DNA from: Anaerolineaceae bacterium | GTDB lineage: Bacteria; Chloroflexota; Anaerolineae; Anaerolineales; Villigracilaceae | DNA: 64,000 bases | NCBI GenBank assembly: GCA_009772985.1 | Contig: WOUS01000001.1 | Location: forward strand, 310,001-374,000 | Direction: 5' to 3' | In this document: positions 23,645 through 32,286 of the stretch, in pieces | Position numbering within the stretch: the first letter of the stretch is position 1 | Layout: each line of letters begins with the position of its first letter | The notes under the pieces: model-generated | Database searches by the model: none | Told to the model about the DNA's origin: nothing | What the model saw: only the letters and a program-made list of their open reading frames with translations | Position numbers and translations under genes: made by a program

Positions 23645-24313
23645 TTATTTTTCGCGCTGTTGCATCAGGAAATCGGCGATGGCGAAATCAAGTTCCTCGT
23701 CGATATCCCAGGCTTCGTCGGCATCAATCTCGAACATCAGCGGACGGTCACCGAGACGGTTGCGCCGCCGCTCCAAATTCGCGCGGTTGAAGATATAGAG
23801 GCACGAATTCTCCTCGTAGACCGGCGGCAGGTCCTGGGTCTGGAGCAGGACGTTCGGGTCGTGGTTGAGGGCGCGGCCGGACGCGTCGTAGAGCCGCGTC
23901 TGGAGGCGCGTCACCGAGAAGAGCGAGTCGTGGGCGGGATAATCTGCCAGGAAAGCCTGGATCGCCTTCGAGACCGTCTCCGCGCGCAGCAGCGGATTGG
24001 TGCTGTGCGTCTGGAGGTAAAACTCCGCCGCGACCTGAGACGTGTCGTAGAGCAAAATTTCGTTCATCGGGATGTTGTCCGCGCGCAGGCGCTCCGGGCG
24101 CGGCAGGACCGTCACCTGCGGGAAATCTTTCTGCAAACCGGCAAGGACCGGTTCGGAGTCCGTGTCCACGACGATGGTGGAAATTTCCGGCACGGACAGC
24201 AGTGTCTCAACGATGTGCTGGTAGAGCGGCTTCCCGGCCAGCAGACGGTAATTCTTGCCGGGTACGCGCTGGCTGTGGTGGCGCATGGGGACGAGGGCGG
24301 TGAGTAGGGTCAT
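23645..24313 (-). CDS. CMP-nonulosonic acid cytidylyltransferase family protein
   Basis: 222 residues. ALVPMRHHSQRVPGKN matches the P-loop-like CTP-binding motif of NeuA/KdsB-type cytidylyltransferases. STIVVDTDSE, LQTHSTNPLLRAETV and FEIDADEAWDIDEELDF are the other conserved blocks. It would couple CTP to a nonulosonic acid (sialic, legionaminic or pseudaminic type) for use by a transferase. No NeuB gene lies in its own block; the two NeuB genes are at 45009 and 56994. Confidence 0.82.
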   Translation of the reverse strand: MTLLTALVPMRHHSQRVPGKNYRLLAGKPLYQHIVETLLSVPEISTIVVDTDSEPVLAGLQKDFPQVTVLPRPERLRADNIPMNEILLYDTSQVAAEFYLQTHSTNPLLRAETVSKAIQAFLADYPAHDSLFSVTRLQTRLYDASGRALNHDPNVLLQTQDLPPVYEENSCLYIFNRANLERRRNRLGDRPLMFEIDADEAWDIDEELDFAIADFLMQQREK

Positions 24314-24357
24314 AGTGAATGGGAAATGGTGAATGGGAGATGGTGAATAGTGAATGG
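24314..24357. repeat. GTGAATGG(T) tandem repeat, left flank of four-helix-bundle gene
   Basis: Repeats of the type gtgaatgg / gtgaatagtgaatgg lie immediately after the four-helix-bundle gene. An inverted counterpart (ttcaccactcactattcac) occurs at 24851-24872 on the other side. The same unit is found inside the SpsF-type gene at 54375-54411. Confidence 0.65.
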
Positions 24358-24358
24358 C

Positions 24359-24835
24359 TTAAGGTTCTTGGGGTGGCTCTGGGATTTCGGGAATCTGGGT
24401 CAAATAATCCGCGGGGGATTCGCGAACGATGTAGTGAGCACCAGGTTCGTTTTCGCCGCGCTTTGAACGCTTCAAATAAGCAATGTAACCGTTAATAATA
24501 CGCGCCAACTCTTCGATCCGGTCTTTCAGGCGGTTGAATATTTCATCGGAGGTGTATTTCAAATCATGTGCCAGGGTAAGATGGCTATAGGTCTCTATCA
24601 AAGAACCACGCGCAATGTAGCAAAAGCGCACATTTTCCTGATAATAAAATCGCCCATGTCCCTCGGCAATATTCGCTGGAACGCTCTGGACTGCTCGGCG
24701 GATTTGCTGGCCGAGGCTCCACTTTTCTTCAGGAGGTAGCTTCGGTAAAACATCCTGATGCACTGCCATAGCTAAATCCTTGGCCTTTTTCCATGCCTCC
24801 AGAGTTTCCAAACCTTGAATGTTATCGCCAGCCAT
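24359..24835 (-). CDS. Four-helix-bundle protein (23S rRNA intervening-sequence protein family)
   Basis: 158 residues with LETLEAWKKAKDLAMAVHQ, KWSLGQQIRRAVQSVPANIAEGHGR and ARGSLIETYSHLTLAHDL, the pattern of the four-helix-bundle (S23/IVP) family. Its members sit in 23S rRNA intervening sequences or as free-standing genes; their function is unknown. The C-terminus extends by ~35 residues. Base composition is more AT-rich than in the neighbours, and inverted copies of a short repeat flank it at 24314-24357 and 24851-24872, which looks like an inserted cassette. Confidence 0.85.
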   Translation of the reverse strand: MAGDNIQGLETLEAWKKAKDLAMAVHQDVLPKLPPEEKWSLGQQIRRAVQSVPANIAEGHGRFYYQENVRFCYIARGSLIETYSHLTLAHDLKYTSDEIFNRLKDRIEELARIINGYIAYLKRSKRGENEPGAHYIVRESPADYLTQIPEIPEPPQEP

Positions 24836-24850
24836 CTTTACAAGCTCCTA

Positions 24851-24872
24851 TTCACCACTCACTATTCACTTC
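24851..24872. repeat. Inverted right-flank copy of the GTGAATAGTGAATGG repeat
   Basis: ttcaccactcactattcact is the reverse complement of the repeat type seen at 24314-24357. Together they bracket the four-helix-bundle gene. Confidence 0.6.
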
Positions 24873-24873
24873 T

Positions 24874-25806
24874 TTACTCATTATACCTAATCGGCTCAAC
24901 CTCGCGCTGCCGGGACTCGGTCTTTTCCCAGCCGACGTGGTAGTAGAACGTCTGGCGCAGTTCGGGCGTCAGCGGGCTGGCGGAGCGGTAGCCCTGGTGC
25001 GTGCCCCGGAACTGGTTCCAGCGGAACCAGAAGATGCTGGCGAGACTGCGTCCCAGCACCCGCGTCCGGGCCGCGTGGAGCAGGTCGAAGCCGATGCTGG
25101 CGGTCACGTTGCGGACGAAGTCGTACAGGTTGAAATGCGCCTCGGGGAAGATCTGCTTGAAGGCCATTGCCTCGCGGCGGTAACGGTTCAGGACGCCGCG
25201 CGGCGTCTCGTTGTGGACGTGGACCACCTCCGCTTCGGCGGCGTAGGCGATGGCGTGACCGTCTGCCTGCGCCCGCTTCGCCCAGGCCAGATCCTCCAGC
25301 CCGGTCAGCGTCTCATCGTAGGGATGCGTCTCCCAGACCGCGCGCCGGATGGCGGCGTTGGCGTTGTTGCAGAACGGATGGTTCTGGCGCGCGGCCGATT
25401 GATCGGGATACCAGCGGGCGAAGATCTGGTGTTCGGAGAATTTGCTGTTTTCGCCGCCGCGCTGTTTGCCGTAGGCCAGCGCCACCGCCGGGTCGTCGAA
25501 CGGTTCGAGCAGGCGCTCCAGCCAGTCGGGGTAGACCGGGTAGACGTGCGCGCTGGCAATGGCGGCCAGGGGCCGGGTGGCGGCGGCCAGTCCCAGGTTC
25601 AGGGAACGCCCGAAGGTGAACTCCTCCGGTTTGATGTGGACGATCTTTGCGCCGTAATGCGCGGCAATGGAGGCGGTCGCGTCGGTCGAGCCGGAGTCCA
25701 CCAGGATGATTTCCACATCCCGGACGGTCTGGTGGGAAATCCCTTCCAGCAGGCGGCCGATGTGTTCCTCTTCGTTGTAGGCGCGGATGACGAGGGAGCA
25801 GTTCAT
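24874..25806 (-). CDS. Family 2 glycosyltransferase (rhamnosyltransferase-like)
   Basis: 310 residues from the ATG at 25806, which overlaps the upstream GT39-like gene by 4 bp (ATGA). GT-A motifs are CSLVIRAYNEEEHIGRLL, VEIILVDSGSTDAT and ASAHVYPVYPDW. GLEDLAWAKRAQADGHAIAY with FNNANAAIRR-like FCNNANAAIRRAVW forms the acceptor-side ED motif region. It is a cytoplasmic enzyme that extends the lipid-linked oligosaccharide. The longer upstream frame (to 25854) lies within the preceding gene and is not needed. Confidence 0.88.
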   Translation of the reverse strand: MNCSLVIRAYNEEEHIGRLLEGISHQTVRDVEIILVDSGSTDATASIAAHYGAKIVHIKPEEFTFGRSLNLGLAAATRPLAAIASAHVYPVYPDWLERLLEPFDDPAVALAYGKQRGGENSKFSEHQIFARWYPDQSAARQNHPFCNNANAAIRRAVWETHPYDETLTGLEDLAWAKRAQADGHAIAYAAEAEVVHVHNETPRGVLNRYRREAMAFKQIFPEAHFNLYDFVRNVTASIGFDLLHAARTRVLGRSLASIFWFRWNQFRGTHQGYRSASPLTPELRQTFYYHVGWEKTESRQREVEPIRYNE

Positions 25807-27161
25807 TTTGCGCGGCGTCTCCGTTTCGCCAACTTCGGTTTGAGGAATCCCCACAGCGCCGTCAGGCCGGCCCCGGCCAGCAGGGCCAGGAACGGCATGA
25901 CCGGGACGCGGTAACGCGAGTTGGCGCTGTAGCCGGTGATCAGGAGCAGGTAGGCGATGGGGAGGAGCAGCACGGCCAGGGCGAGCCAGTCGCGCTTTTT
26001 GAGCAAGCCCGCCGCGCCGATGACCGCGCCGAGGTAGGCTGCCGCGAGCAGGACCAGGAACGGGAGGAAGATCAGGCTGGACAGGGCTTGTCCGCCAAAA
26101 TAATTACTGACGATCCCTTCGATGCCCGCGGCTTGCAGCACCTCGACCCCTTCCGTGCTTCCCTGCGACAGCCCCAGGTATTTGACCGTGTAGCCCATGC
26201 CCGGCAGGAAACTGCGCAGGTCGTAACGCAGGGTCAGGTAGATGAACCTGCCGGGGTTCGCAAAAATGATCTCCTTGCTGATCTCCCCGCGCACGTGGTA
26301 CAGGTTGAACTCGGTGGCTGCGAGGCCGCGTTCAGCGAGGGTCTGCTCCACGACCGCGTCCAGTTCGACCTTGGCCTGGTCCACGCTGATGTGCTGCAGG
26401 TCGGCCTCGACCGTGGCCGCGCTCCAGAGCCAGTAGAGGTCCGACTCGGTGGTGATCGCCGGGATGCCGACCACCTGGGCGTTCCGGTACGTCCACGGGA
26501 AGAGGAACAGGGCCGCCAGCAGGACGACGTAAATGACCGTGTGGCCGACGCGCTTCAGGAACGGCGCGTTCCTGTTGAAGGCGAGCAGGATCACCAGGCT
26601 GACCAGCCCGAAGGCCATGGCGATGGGGCGGCACAGGGTGACCAGGCCGGTCAGCAGGCTGGTCGTCACCAGCCAGACCAGCCGTCCGCTCCGGATGAAC
26701 CGCATCAGCGCGTACGTGGCGGAGAGGAGCAGGAATGTGAAGAAGGTGTCCGTCAGGACAAAATACGGCGAGATGAGCGATTCCAGGCTCAGGGAGAGGA
26801 TCACCGCTCCCAGCGCGGACGAGGCCGGCGTCAGTCCCAACAGGATGCCGGTCCGGTAGGTGATGTAAACCGTGCCGAGTCCCAGCAAGACCTGCCAGAC
26901 GATGATCCAGATCAGATTCTCGCCAAAGACTGCCTGGACAACGGCGATGAACACCGGGTACATCGGCATGCGCATCCCGCTGGGGTAAGAGTAATAGCCA
27001 TCGTCGAGGAGCATCTGCGCCGGCTGGAGATAACTCCCGCTGTCGGTCCCGAGGTTTCGCTCGGGATGGGCAACGGCAATTGCCAGCAGCCCGGCCCGTA
27101 ACAGGAGGGCCAGGATGACCGCGAACAGGATCCAACGCTGGTGGTTCCGAACTTTGTCCAT
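25803..27161 (-). CDS. GT39-like membrane glycosyltransferase
   Basis: 452 residues with about 10-11 membrane helices. The early loop AHPERNLGTDSGSYLQPAQ with an acidic residue, the GYYSYPSGMRMPMYPVFIA segment and the FPWTYRNAQVVG block resemble GT-C/ArnT-like dolichyl- or undecaprenyl-phosphate-sugar-using transferases. It probably acts on the outer face of the membrane. It is the first gene of the minus-strand block that starts at the strong promoter 27199-27228. Confidence 0.78.
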   Translation of the reverse strand: MDKVRNHQRWILFAVILALLLRAGLLAIAVAHPERNLGTDSGSYLQPAQMLLDDGYYSYPSGMRMPMYPVFIAVVQAVFGENLIWIIVWQVLLGLGTVYITYRTGILLGLTPASSALGAVILSLSLESLISPYFVLTDTFFTFLLLSATYALMRFIRSGRLVWLVTTSLLTGLVTLCRPIAMAFGLVSLVILLAFNRNAPFLKRVGHTVIYVVLLAALFLFPWTYRNAQVVGIPAITTESDLYWLWSAATVEADLQHISVDQAKVELDAVVEQTLAERGLAATEFNLYHVRGEISKEIIFANPGRFIYLTLRYDLRSFLPGMGYTVKYLGLSQGSTEGVEVLQAAGIEGIVSNYFGGQALSSLIFLPFLVLLAAAYLGAVIGAAGLLKKRDWLALAVLLLPIAYLLLITGYSANSRYRVPVMPFLALLAGAGLTALWGFLKPKLAKRRRRAK

Positions 27162-27198
27162 TTTCCTCTTCTCACAGAGTGAAATTGAAGGTGGGAGG

Positions 27199-27228
27199 AT
27201 TATACGTCCCTTGAATCCATTCGGTCAA
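27199..27228 (-). promoter_or_regulatory. Strong sigma70-type promoter for the 27161-to-15200 block
   Basis: On the minus strand, TTGACC (27223-27228), an 18-bp spacer and a consensus TATAAT (27199-27204) precede the ATG at 27161. The leader is about 30 nt and contains an AGAAGAGGAAA ribosome site. Confidence 0.75.
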
Positions 27229-27229
27229 G

Positions 27230-27256
27230 TTGGCGGCTTTGGATAGGTGGTAAAAT
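27230..27256 (+). promoter_or_regulatory. Putative divergent promoter for the WxcM-like block
   Basis: The extended -10 TGGTAAAAT (27248-27256) has a weak TTGGCG (27230-27235) 15 bp upstream of TAAAAT. It lies back to back with the minus-strand promoter and 55 bp before the GTG at 27312. The spacing is short, so the call is tentative. Confidence 0.4.
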
Positions 27257-27311
27257 CTGTCATGGCTGGAGCCTGTTTTCCACCCTGCCAGGAACAAGGT
27301 TTTGCGTCAAA

Positions 27312-28250
27312 GTGAAGAAACCCGACTATTTCATCCACAAGAATGCAATCGTTGAGGAGGGCGCCACGATCGGCGCCCGGACCCGGGTCTGGGCGTTTGC
27401 CCACGTTCTGCCGGGCGCGGTCATCGGCGAGGATTGCAATATCTGCGACGGCGTCTTTATCGAGAATGACGTGCGCATCGGCGACCGCGTCACCATCAAG
27501 TGCGGCGTCCAGGTGTGGGACGGCGTCACCATCGAGGATGATGTTTTCATCGGACCGAACGCCACGTTCACCAACGATCCGTTCCCGCGCAGCAAACAGG
27601 TTCCCGAAAAATTTTCCAGGACTTTGATCCGCAAAGGGGCCTCCATCGGCGCAAATGCCACCCTCCTGCCGGGCATTGTCATCGGTCCGAATGTGATGGT
27701 GGGCGCGGGCGCGGTGGTAACCAAGGACGTTTCTGCCAACGCCATCGTGGTTGGCAACCCGGCGCGCATCAAGGGCTATGTTTCCTCCGCTTTTCGGGAA
27801 ACGATCAGACCCGCGCAGAACCTCGAAGACGCGGGCAGCCTCACCGTGGACGGCGCCCGGATCGTCAAACTTCCCCTCATCACGGACCTGCGCGGCGACC
27901 TGATCTTTGGGGAATACGACAAACATTTGCCCTTCATCCCGAAACGTTTTTTTGTCATCTCGAAAGTGCCCACGCTCGAAGTGCGCGGGGAACACGCCCA
28001 CAAACAACAGCACCAACTGCTGGCCTGCCTGAACGGCTCCTGTTCGGTCGTGCTCGATAACGGGAAGGAACGCAACGAGATCCACCTCAACCGCCCGGAT
28101 ATCGGCCTGTACATTCCGCCGATGGTGTGGGCGCTCCAGTACAAATATTCGGAGGACGCGGTGCTCCTGGTGCTCGCCTCCGATGTTTACGATGCGGACG
28201 ATTACATTCGGAATTACGACGAGTACATGAAGACGGTCGCTTCGCCATGA
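27312..28250 (+). CDS. WxcM-like bifunctional protein: hexapeptide acetyltransferase fused to sugar 3,4-ketoisomerase (cupin)
   Basis: 312 residues with two domains. Residues 1-~160 form a left-handed beta-helix acyltransferase ([41 protein letters not shown]). Residues ~175-312 form a FdtA/WxcM-type cupin: [19 protein letters not shown] with its His, and [13 protein letters not shown]. In dTDP-3-acetamido-3,6-dideoxyhexose synthesis the cupin isomerises dTDP-4-keto-6-deoxyglucose and the acetyltransferase acetylates the later amine. The start is a GTG. The aminotransferase gene overlaps by 4 bp, which supports this pathway. rmlA and rmlB are not in the window. Confidence 0.85.
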   Translation: MKKPDYFIHKNAIVEEGATIGARTRVWAFAHVLPGAVIGEDCNICDGVFIENDVRIGDRVTIKCGVQVWDGVTIEDDVFIGPNATFTNDPFPRSKQVPEKFSRTLIRKGASIGANATLLPGIVIGPNVMVGAGAVVTKDVSANAIVVGNPARIKGYVSSAFRETIRPAQNLEDAGSLTVDGARIVKLPLITDLRGDLIFGEYDKHLPFIPKRFFVISKVPTLEVRGEHAHKQQHQLLACLNGSCSVVLDNGKERNEIHLNRPDIGLYIPPMVWALQYKYSEDAVLLVLASDVYDADDYIRNYDEYMKTVASP

Positions 28251-29362
28251 GTTCGACGATCCCGTTTCTGGACGTTGGAGCTGCCTGCCGCGAACTGGCA
28301 GGGGAACTGGACGATGCCTATCGCCGCGTGATGGGGTCGGGCTGGTTCATCCTGGGGAAGGAAGTCGCTTCCTTCGAGCAGGAATTTGCGGGCTACCTGG
28401 GGGCGGGATTTTGCGCCGGCGTCGGCAACGGGCTGGACGCCCTGCACCTGATCCTGCGCGCCCTCGACATCGGTCCCGGCGACGAGGTGATCGTCCCGGC
28501 CAACACGTACATTGCCACCTGGCTGGCTGTGACGTATGCCGGCGCGACGCCGGTGCCGGTGGAGCCGGTCGAACGCACGTACAATCTGGACCCGGAACTG
28601 GTCGCGGCCGCCGTCACGCCCCGGACGAAGGCCGTCCTGCCGGTCCACCTGTACGGCCAGCCGGCGGACATGGATCCCATCCTCGCGGTGGCCGCGCGGT
28701 TCGGTCTGAAAGTGGTCGAAGACGCCGCACAGGCCCACGGAGCGCGCTACCGCGGCCGGTCCGCGGGCCGCCTCGGGCACGCCGCCGGCTGGAGTTTTTA
28801 CCCCGGCAAGAACCTGGGCGCGCTGGGAGACGCGGGCGCGGTCACCAGCGATAACGAGGCGCTGGCGGAGAAAGTCAAAGTTTTGCGCAATTATGGTTCG
28901 CAGGTCAAGTATCACAACGAGGTGAAAGGCTTCAACAGCCGGCTGGACGAATTGCAGGCCGCGCTGCTGCGTGTCAAACTCCCGCGCTTGGAAGAGTGGA
29001 ACGCCCGCCGCGCCCGCCTGGCCGGCATGTACCTGGACCTGCTGAAAGACACGCCGCTGCTCCTGCCGGTCGTCCCGCCGGGGATGGACCCGGCCTGGCA
29101 CCTGTTCGTGGTGCGCTGCGAACAGCGCGACGCTCTGCAAAATTTCCTGCGCGAACAGGGCATCGAGACGCTCATCCATTACCCGGTGCCGCCGCACCTG
29201 CAGCCCGCCTACCGTGAACTCGGGTTCGGCCCCGGCAGTTTTCCCATCACCGAGCGCATCCACCGGGAAGCCTTGAGCCTGCCCATCGGTCCGCACCTGA
29301 TGCCGGTCGAAGTGGAATGCGTCAGCGCAGCGATCCACGCCTTCTTCGCCAATTCCCGCTGA
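28247..29362 (+). CDS. DegT/DnrJ/EryC1-family sugar aminotransferase (FdtB-like)
   Basis: 371 residues from the ATG at 28247 ([10 protein letters not shown]), which overlaps the WxcM-like stop. It is a PLP enzyme: Lys188 in [16 protein letters not shown] forms the internal aldimine, Asp159 in [11 protein letters not shown] contacts the pyridine nitrogen, and [16 protein letters not shown] is the cofactor-phosphate region. Paired with the WxcM-like isomerase/acetyltransferase, it most likely aminates C3 of a dTDP-3-keto-6-deoxyhexose. The frame upstream of 28247 belongs to the overlap and is not used. Confidence 0.9.
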   Translation: MSSTIPFLDVGAACRELAGELDDAYRRVMGSGWFILGKEVASFEQEFAGYLGAGFCAGVGNGLDALHLILRALDIGPGDEVIVPANTYIATWLAVTYAGATPVPVEPVERTYNLDPELVAAAVTPRTKAVLPVHLYGQPADMDPILAVAARFGLKVVEDAAQAHGARYRGRSAGRLGHAAGWSFYPGKNLGALGDAGAVTSDNEALAEKVKVLRNYGSQVKYHNEVKGFNSRLDELQAALLRVKLPRLEEWNARRARLAGMYLDLLKDTPLLLPVVPPGMDPAWHLFVVRCEQRDALQNFLREQGIETLIHYPVPPHLQPAYRELGFGPGSFPITERIHREALSLPIGPHLMPVEVECVSAAIHAFFANSR

Positions 29363-29387
29363 AGTTCATTTCCAGAAACGAGGCCCC

Positions 29388-30344
29388 GTGAGTCTGATTT
29401 CCATCGTCGTCCCGGTCTATAACAATGCCGCCAGCCTGCCGGACCTGCTGGCGCGGTTCCAGGAACTGGCCGCGCAGGACGCGCAGGACCGGTTCGAATT
29501 CGTGTTCGTGGACGACGGCTCGTTCGACAACTCCCTTTCCGTCCTCCTGTCGCTGGCGCAGCGCGAAAGCCGCATGCGGATCATAAAACTCACGCGCAAC
29601 TTCGGTTCGAACGCCGCCCTGCTGGCCGGACTGGGCCAGGCGCGCGGCGATGCGGTGGCGGCCATCGCCGCCGACCTGCAGGACCCGCCCGAACTGATCC
29701 TCGATCTCATTCGCCACTGGCGGGAAGGCCACAAGGTGGCGCTGGCCGCCCGCCAGACCCGCGACGACGGCTTCCTGAACAACCTGCTGTCCGATATTTT
29801 CTATGCCATGTTCCGGCGCTTCGCCATCAAGGCCATGCCCAAGCGCGGCTTCGACTTTTTCCTGCTTGACCGGCAGGTGTGCGACCTGATCAATCACATC
29901 CAGGAGAACAATGTTTACCTGATGGGATTGATTGTCTGGCTGGGGTTCACGCCGAAGGTGATCACCTACCACCGGTGCAAGCGCGAGAAACGCTACGGGC
30001 GGTCCATGTGGACGTTCGGGCGGAAGATAAAGTATTTCATCGATTCGTTTGTGGCCTTCACATATTTCCCCGTGCGCGCCACCTCCATCATCGGGCTGAC
30101 GTTCAGCGTGGTTGGCTTGTTGTACGCGGTGGCGATCGTCTTCATGCGCCTGTTCCACTACGTGCCGATTGAAGGCTGGGCATCCTTGATGGTGGTCGTG
30201 CTGATCGTGTCAGGCGTGCAGATGATGATGATGGGCATCCTGGGCGAATACCTGTGGCGGAATCTCGACGAGACCCGTAAGCGTCCGCCGTTCATCATCG
30301 AGCGCGTTGTGGAAGGCGCGGACAAGGAAGAGGAGCATCCATGA
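29388..30344 (+). CDS. GtrB/DPM-like membrane glycosyltransferase family 2
   Basis: 318 residues with a GTG start. The GT-A domain shows ISIVVPVYNNAASLPDLL, FEFVFVDDGSFDNSL, LTRNFGSNAALLAGL and AADLQDPPELI. Two C-terminal membrane helices (residues ~225-255 and ~265-290) and YGRSMWTFGRKIKYFIDSF are typical of polyprenyl-phosphate glycosyltransferases such as GtrB. It probably makes an undecaprenyl-phosphate sugar from the nucleotide sugar produced by the two genes upstream. That lipid would supply the GT39-like enzymes of the locus. Confidence 0.88.
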   Translation: MSLISIVVPVYNNAASLPDLLARFQELAAQDAQDRFEFVFVDDGSFDNSLSVLLSLAQRESRMRIIKLTRNFGSNAALLAGLGQARGDAVAAIAADLQDPPELILDLIRHWREGHKVALAARQTRDDGFLNNLLSDIFYAMFRRFAIKAMPKRGFDFFLLDRQVCDLINHIQENNVYLMGLIVWLGFTPKVITYHRCKREKRYGRSMWTFGRKIKYFIDSFVAFTYFPVRATSIIGLTFSVVGLLYAVAIVFMRLFHYVPIEGWASLMVVVLIVSGVQMMMMGILGEYLWRNLDETRKRPPFIIERVVEGADKEEEHP

Positions 30345-30372
30345 TTTACAGGCTTGGCCGGTGAGACCAACT

Positions 30373-31404
30373 ATGGACCCAACTGTCATCTCGATCTTGA
30401 AATGCCCTGTTTGCGGAAGCGGCCGGTTATCGTCGAAAACCTTCCCGGAGGCGGGCGAAGGGAAAACAGAAGACGGCGTGGTCTGGTGCCCTGACTGCTC
30501 GATGTGGTATCCCGTCGAAGACGGGCTCCTCGAACTGCTGGCCGGCGATTTGATCTACCGGGAAGACCGGGTAAGGTTTGCGCGGCGCTATTCCGCGAAT
30601 CTGGTCGAGTTGGGACTGGACCCCTCGTTCGCCTCCGCAGGGCAGCGCGACAGCCGGCTGCAGATCCAGCAGCAATCGCATTTCGATTGGTACGCACAAA
30701 ACGCAGAGCAGTCTTACTCGGAATACGAACAAACCCCCTTCTGGCTGGCGGCCGACAGGATCGCCTTTGATGCCTGGCGGAAAGAAGCGGGGAACGGGAA
30801 ATGGCTGGTGGATCTGGGCTGCGCCCAGGGGCGGAGCGCCTTCAAGTTAATGGACCTCGACCTCCACATCGTTGGAATGGATGTTTCGAAGCGCCTCGTC
30901 CGCCAGGCGCTCGAACGTTACCGGCTGGGGAACTATCGCGCCAAGGCCGCATTCCTCGTCGCAGATGCCAGCAGTCTGCCGCTCGTTGACGAATCGATTG
31001 ACTACGTGTTGATCTACGGCGTCCTCCATCACCTGCCGGACCCGAAGCGGACCTGCCGGGAAGTCGCCCGCGTCCTGAAAACCGGCGGGGTGTACTTCGG
31101 ATCGGAGAACAACCAGTCCGTCTTCCGCAAGATTTTCGATCTCCTGCAAAAGATCCGCCCGTTGTGGTTCGAGGAAGCGGGCCCCGAGGCGCTGATCTCC
31201 GCCGGGACGATCGGGCAGGCATTTTCCGGCACGGGGGTTTCCATCCAGACCAGCACGAGCGTTTTTTTGCCCCCTCATTTGCTCAACCTCATGAATAATC
31301 AAACCGCTTACCGCTGGCTGCGTTTTTTCGATGGAATCGGCCGGCATCTCCCCCTGATAAAGAACAACGGCGGATTGATCTTGATACGGGGCGAGAAAGG
31401 ATAG
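30373..31404 (+). CDS. SAM-dependent methyltransferase with N-terminal Trm112-like zinc-binding segment
   Basis: 343 residues from the ATG at 30373. CPVCGS...CPDC near the N-terminus (about residues 12-15 and 43-46) is a Trm112/YbaR-type zinc ribbon with WYPVEDGLLELL. A class I methyltransferase domain follows: LVDLGCAQGRSAFKL is motif I, and DYVLIYGVLHHLPDPKR is the post-II block of type 11 enzymes. The substrate is probably a sugar or lipid-linked sugar. It closes the plus-strand block before the convergent terminator region. Confidence 0.82.
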   Translation: MDPTVISILKCPVCGSGRLSSKTFPEAGEGKTEDGVVWCPDCSMWYPVEDGLLELLAGDLIYREDRVRFARRYSANLVELGLDPSFASAGQRDSRLQIQQQSHFDWYAQNAEQSYSEYEQTPFWLAADRIAFDAWRKEAGNGKWLVDLGCAQGRSAFKLMDLDLHIVGMDVSKRLVRQALERYRLGNYRAKAAFLVADASSLPLVDESIDYVLIYGVLHHLPDPKRTCREVARVLKTGGVYFGSENNQSVFRKIFDLLQKIRPLWFEEAGPEALISAGTIGQAFSGTGVSIQTSTSVFLPPHLLNLMNNQTAYRWLRFFDGIGRHLPLIKNNGGLILIRGEKG

Positions 31405-31444
31405 AAAAAAACTGCGGCAACTGCCAGACATGGCGATCGCCGCA
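31405..31444 (-). terminator. Intrinsic terminator of the minus-strand glycan operon
   Basis: Read on the minus strand, TGCGGC (31439-31444) pairs with GCCGCA (31413-31418), and an inner GCCA/TGGC stem closes a TGTC loop. Seven T residues (31405-31411) follow. It ends the long leftward run of genes, whose last gene stops at 31483. Confidence 0.75.
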
Positions 31445-31482
31445 ACCGGTCAGAGGTTTTTGAACATTCCCTTGTTGGGCTG

Positions 31483-32274
31483 TCAGAACTGCCGGTAGGG
31501 ATTGGGCGTCTTGCACTTCAGCCGCCCGTCGAGGTACTGGCGCACCAGGTCGTCGTTGTAAACGTTGTAGATCATGCGCAGGTGTTCGGGCATGAAGTCG
31601 CTGGCGAGGAAGTTCTTGCCGGTGGCTTTTTGTTTGCGCGTCACCCAGGCACCCTTCTCCGCGTAGATTTCCAGCAGGCGGACGGCATCGCTTGCCGATT
31701 GCAGCACCACCTTGCAGGCCGCGTCGTGGATGCCGTCGTCGGGGTGCAGCACGGGCGTGACCTGGTGGATGATCTCCCCGGCGTCCGGTTCGGAGACGAT
31801 GAAGTGGAAGGTGCTGCCGGCGTAGGGCGGCTCGAGGAAGTAGAACGGCCAGAAGAGTGTGGCCGCGCCGCGGTAGCGCGGCGACAGGCCGAGATGAAGG
31901 TTGACGGTCGGGCAGGTCAGCGCGGAGAAGAGCGGGTCGCGCACCATCCCGGAGCCGAAGACCAGCGCCAGGTCCGGGTCCACCGAGCGGACGAAGTCCA
32001 CGCTTTCGGGCGTGTTGAGCGTCTCGTGCGTCACCTTGCGCGTCGGGCAGTTCGGGAAGGGCTGGTCGCCGAAATATTTCTTCTCGGCCTTCTCGCGGTT
32101 GCCGAAATGCCGGATGAAATTCTCGCGGTCCACCTCGGCCAATCCCTCCGGCGGCTGGGGCAGCAGGTTCTCGCGGATCTCGATGACCGCGCCGGAGAGC
32201 GGGAAGGCGCGGGCGATGGTGTTGATGTAGTGCAGGTGGCGGGGATGGCTCCCGCCGATCCAGAGAAGTTTCAT
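31483..32274 (-). CDS. Formyltransferase family protein, probably sugar N-formyltransferase
   Basis: 263 residues of the methionyl-tRNA formyltransferase fold. NLHLGLSPRYRGAATLFWPF holds the catalytic Asn-x-His motif, and SEPDAGEIIHQV supplies the Asp. N10-formyl-tetrahydrofolate would be the donor. In glycan clusters such enzymes formylate the amino group of a dTDP- or UDP-amino sugar. The amino sugar made by the WxcM/FdtB-like pair is a possible substrate but would compete with acetylation. It is the last gene before the terminator. Confidence 0.8.
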   Translation of the reverse strand: MKLLWIGGSHPRHLHYINTIARAFPLSGAVIEIRENLLPQPPEGLAEVDRENFIRHFGNREKAEKKYFGDQPFPNCPTRKVTHETLNTPESVDFVRSVDPDLALVFGSGMVRDPLFSALTCPTVNLHLGLSPRYRGAATLFWPFYFLEPPYAGSTFHFIVSEPDAGEIIHQVTPVLHPDDGIHDAACKVVLQSASDAVRLLEIYAEKGAWVTRKQKATGKNFLASDFMPEHLRMIYNVYNDDLVRQYLDGRLKCKTPNPYRQF

Positions 32275-32286
32275 GGTTCCTCCGTT

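Noticed and set aside
24359..24835. rRNA intervening sequence
   Set aside because: The four-helix-bundle protein is typical of 23S rRNA insertions, but no rRNA sequence flanks it here.
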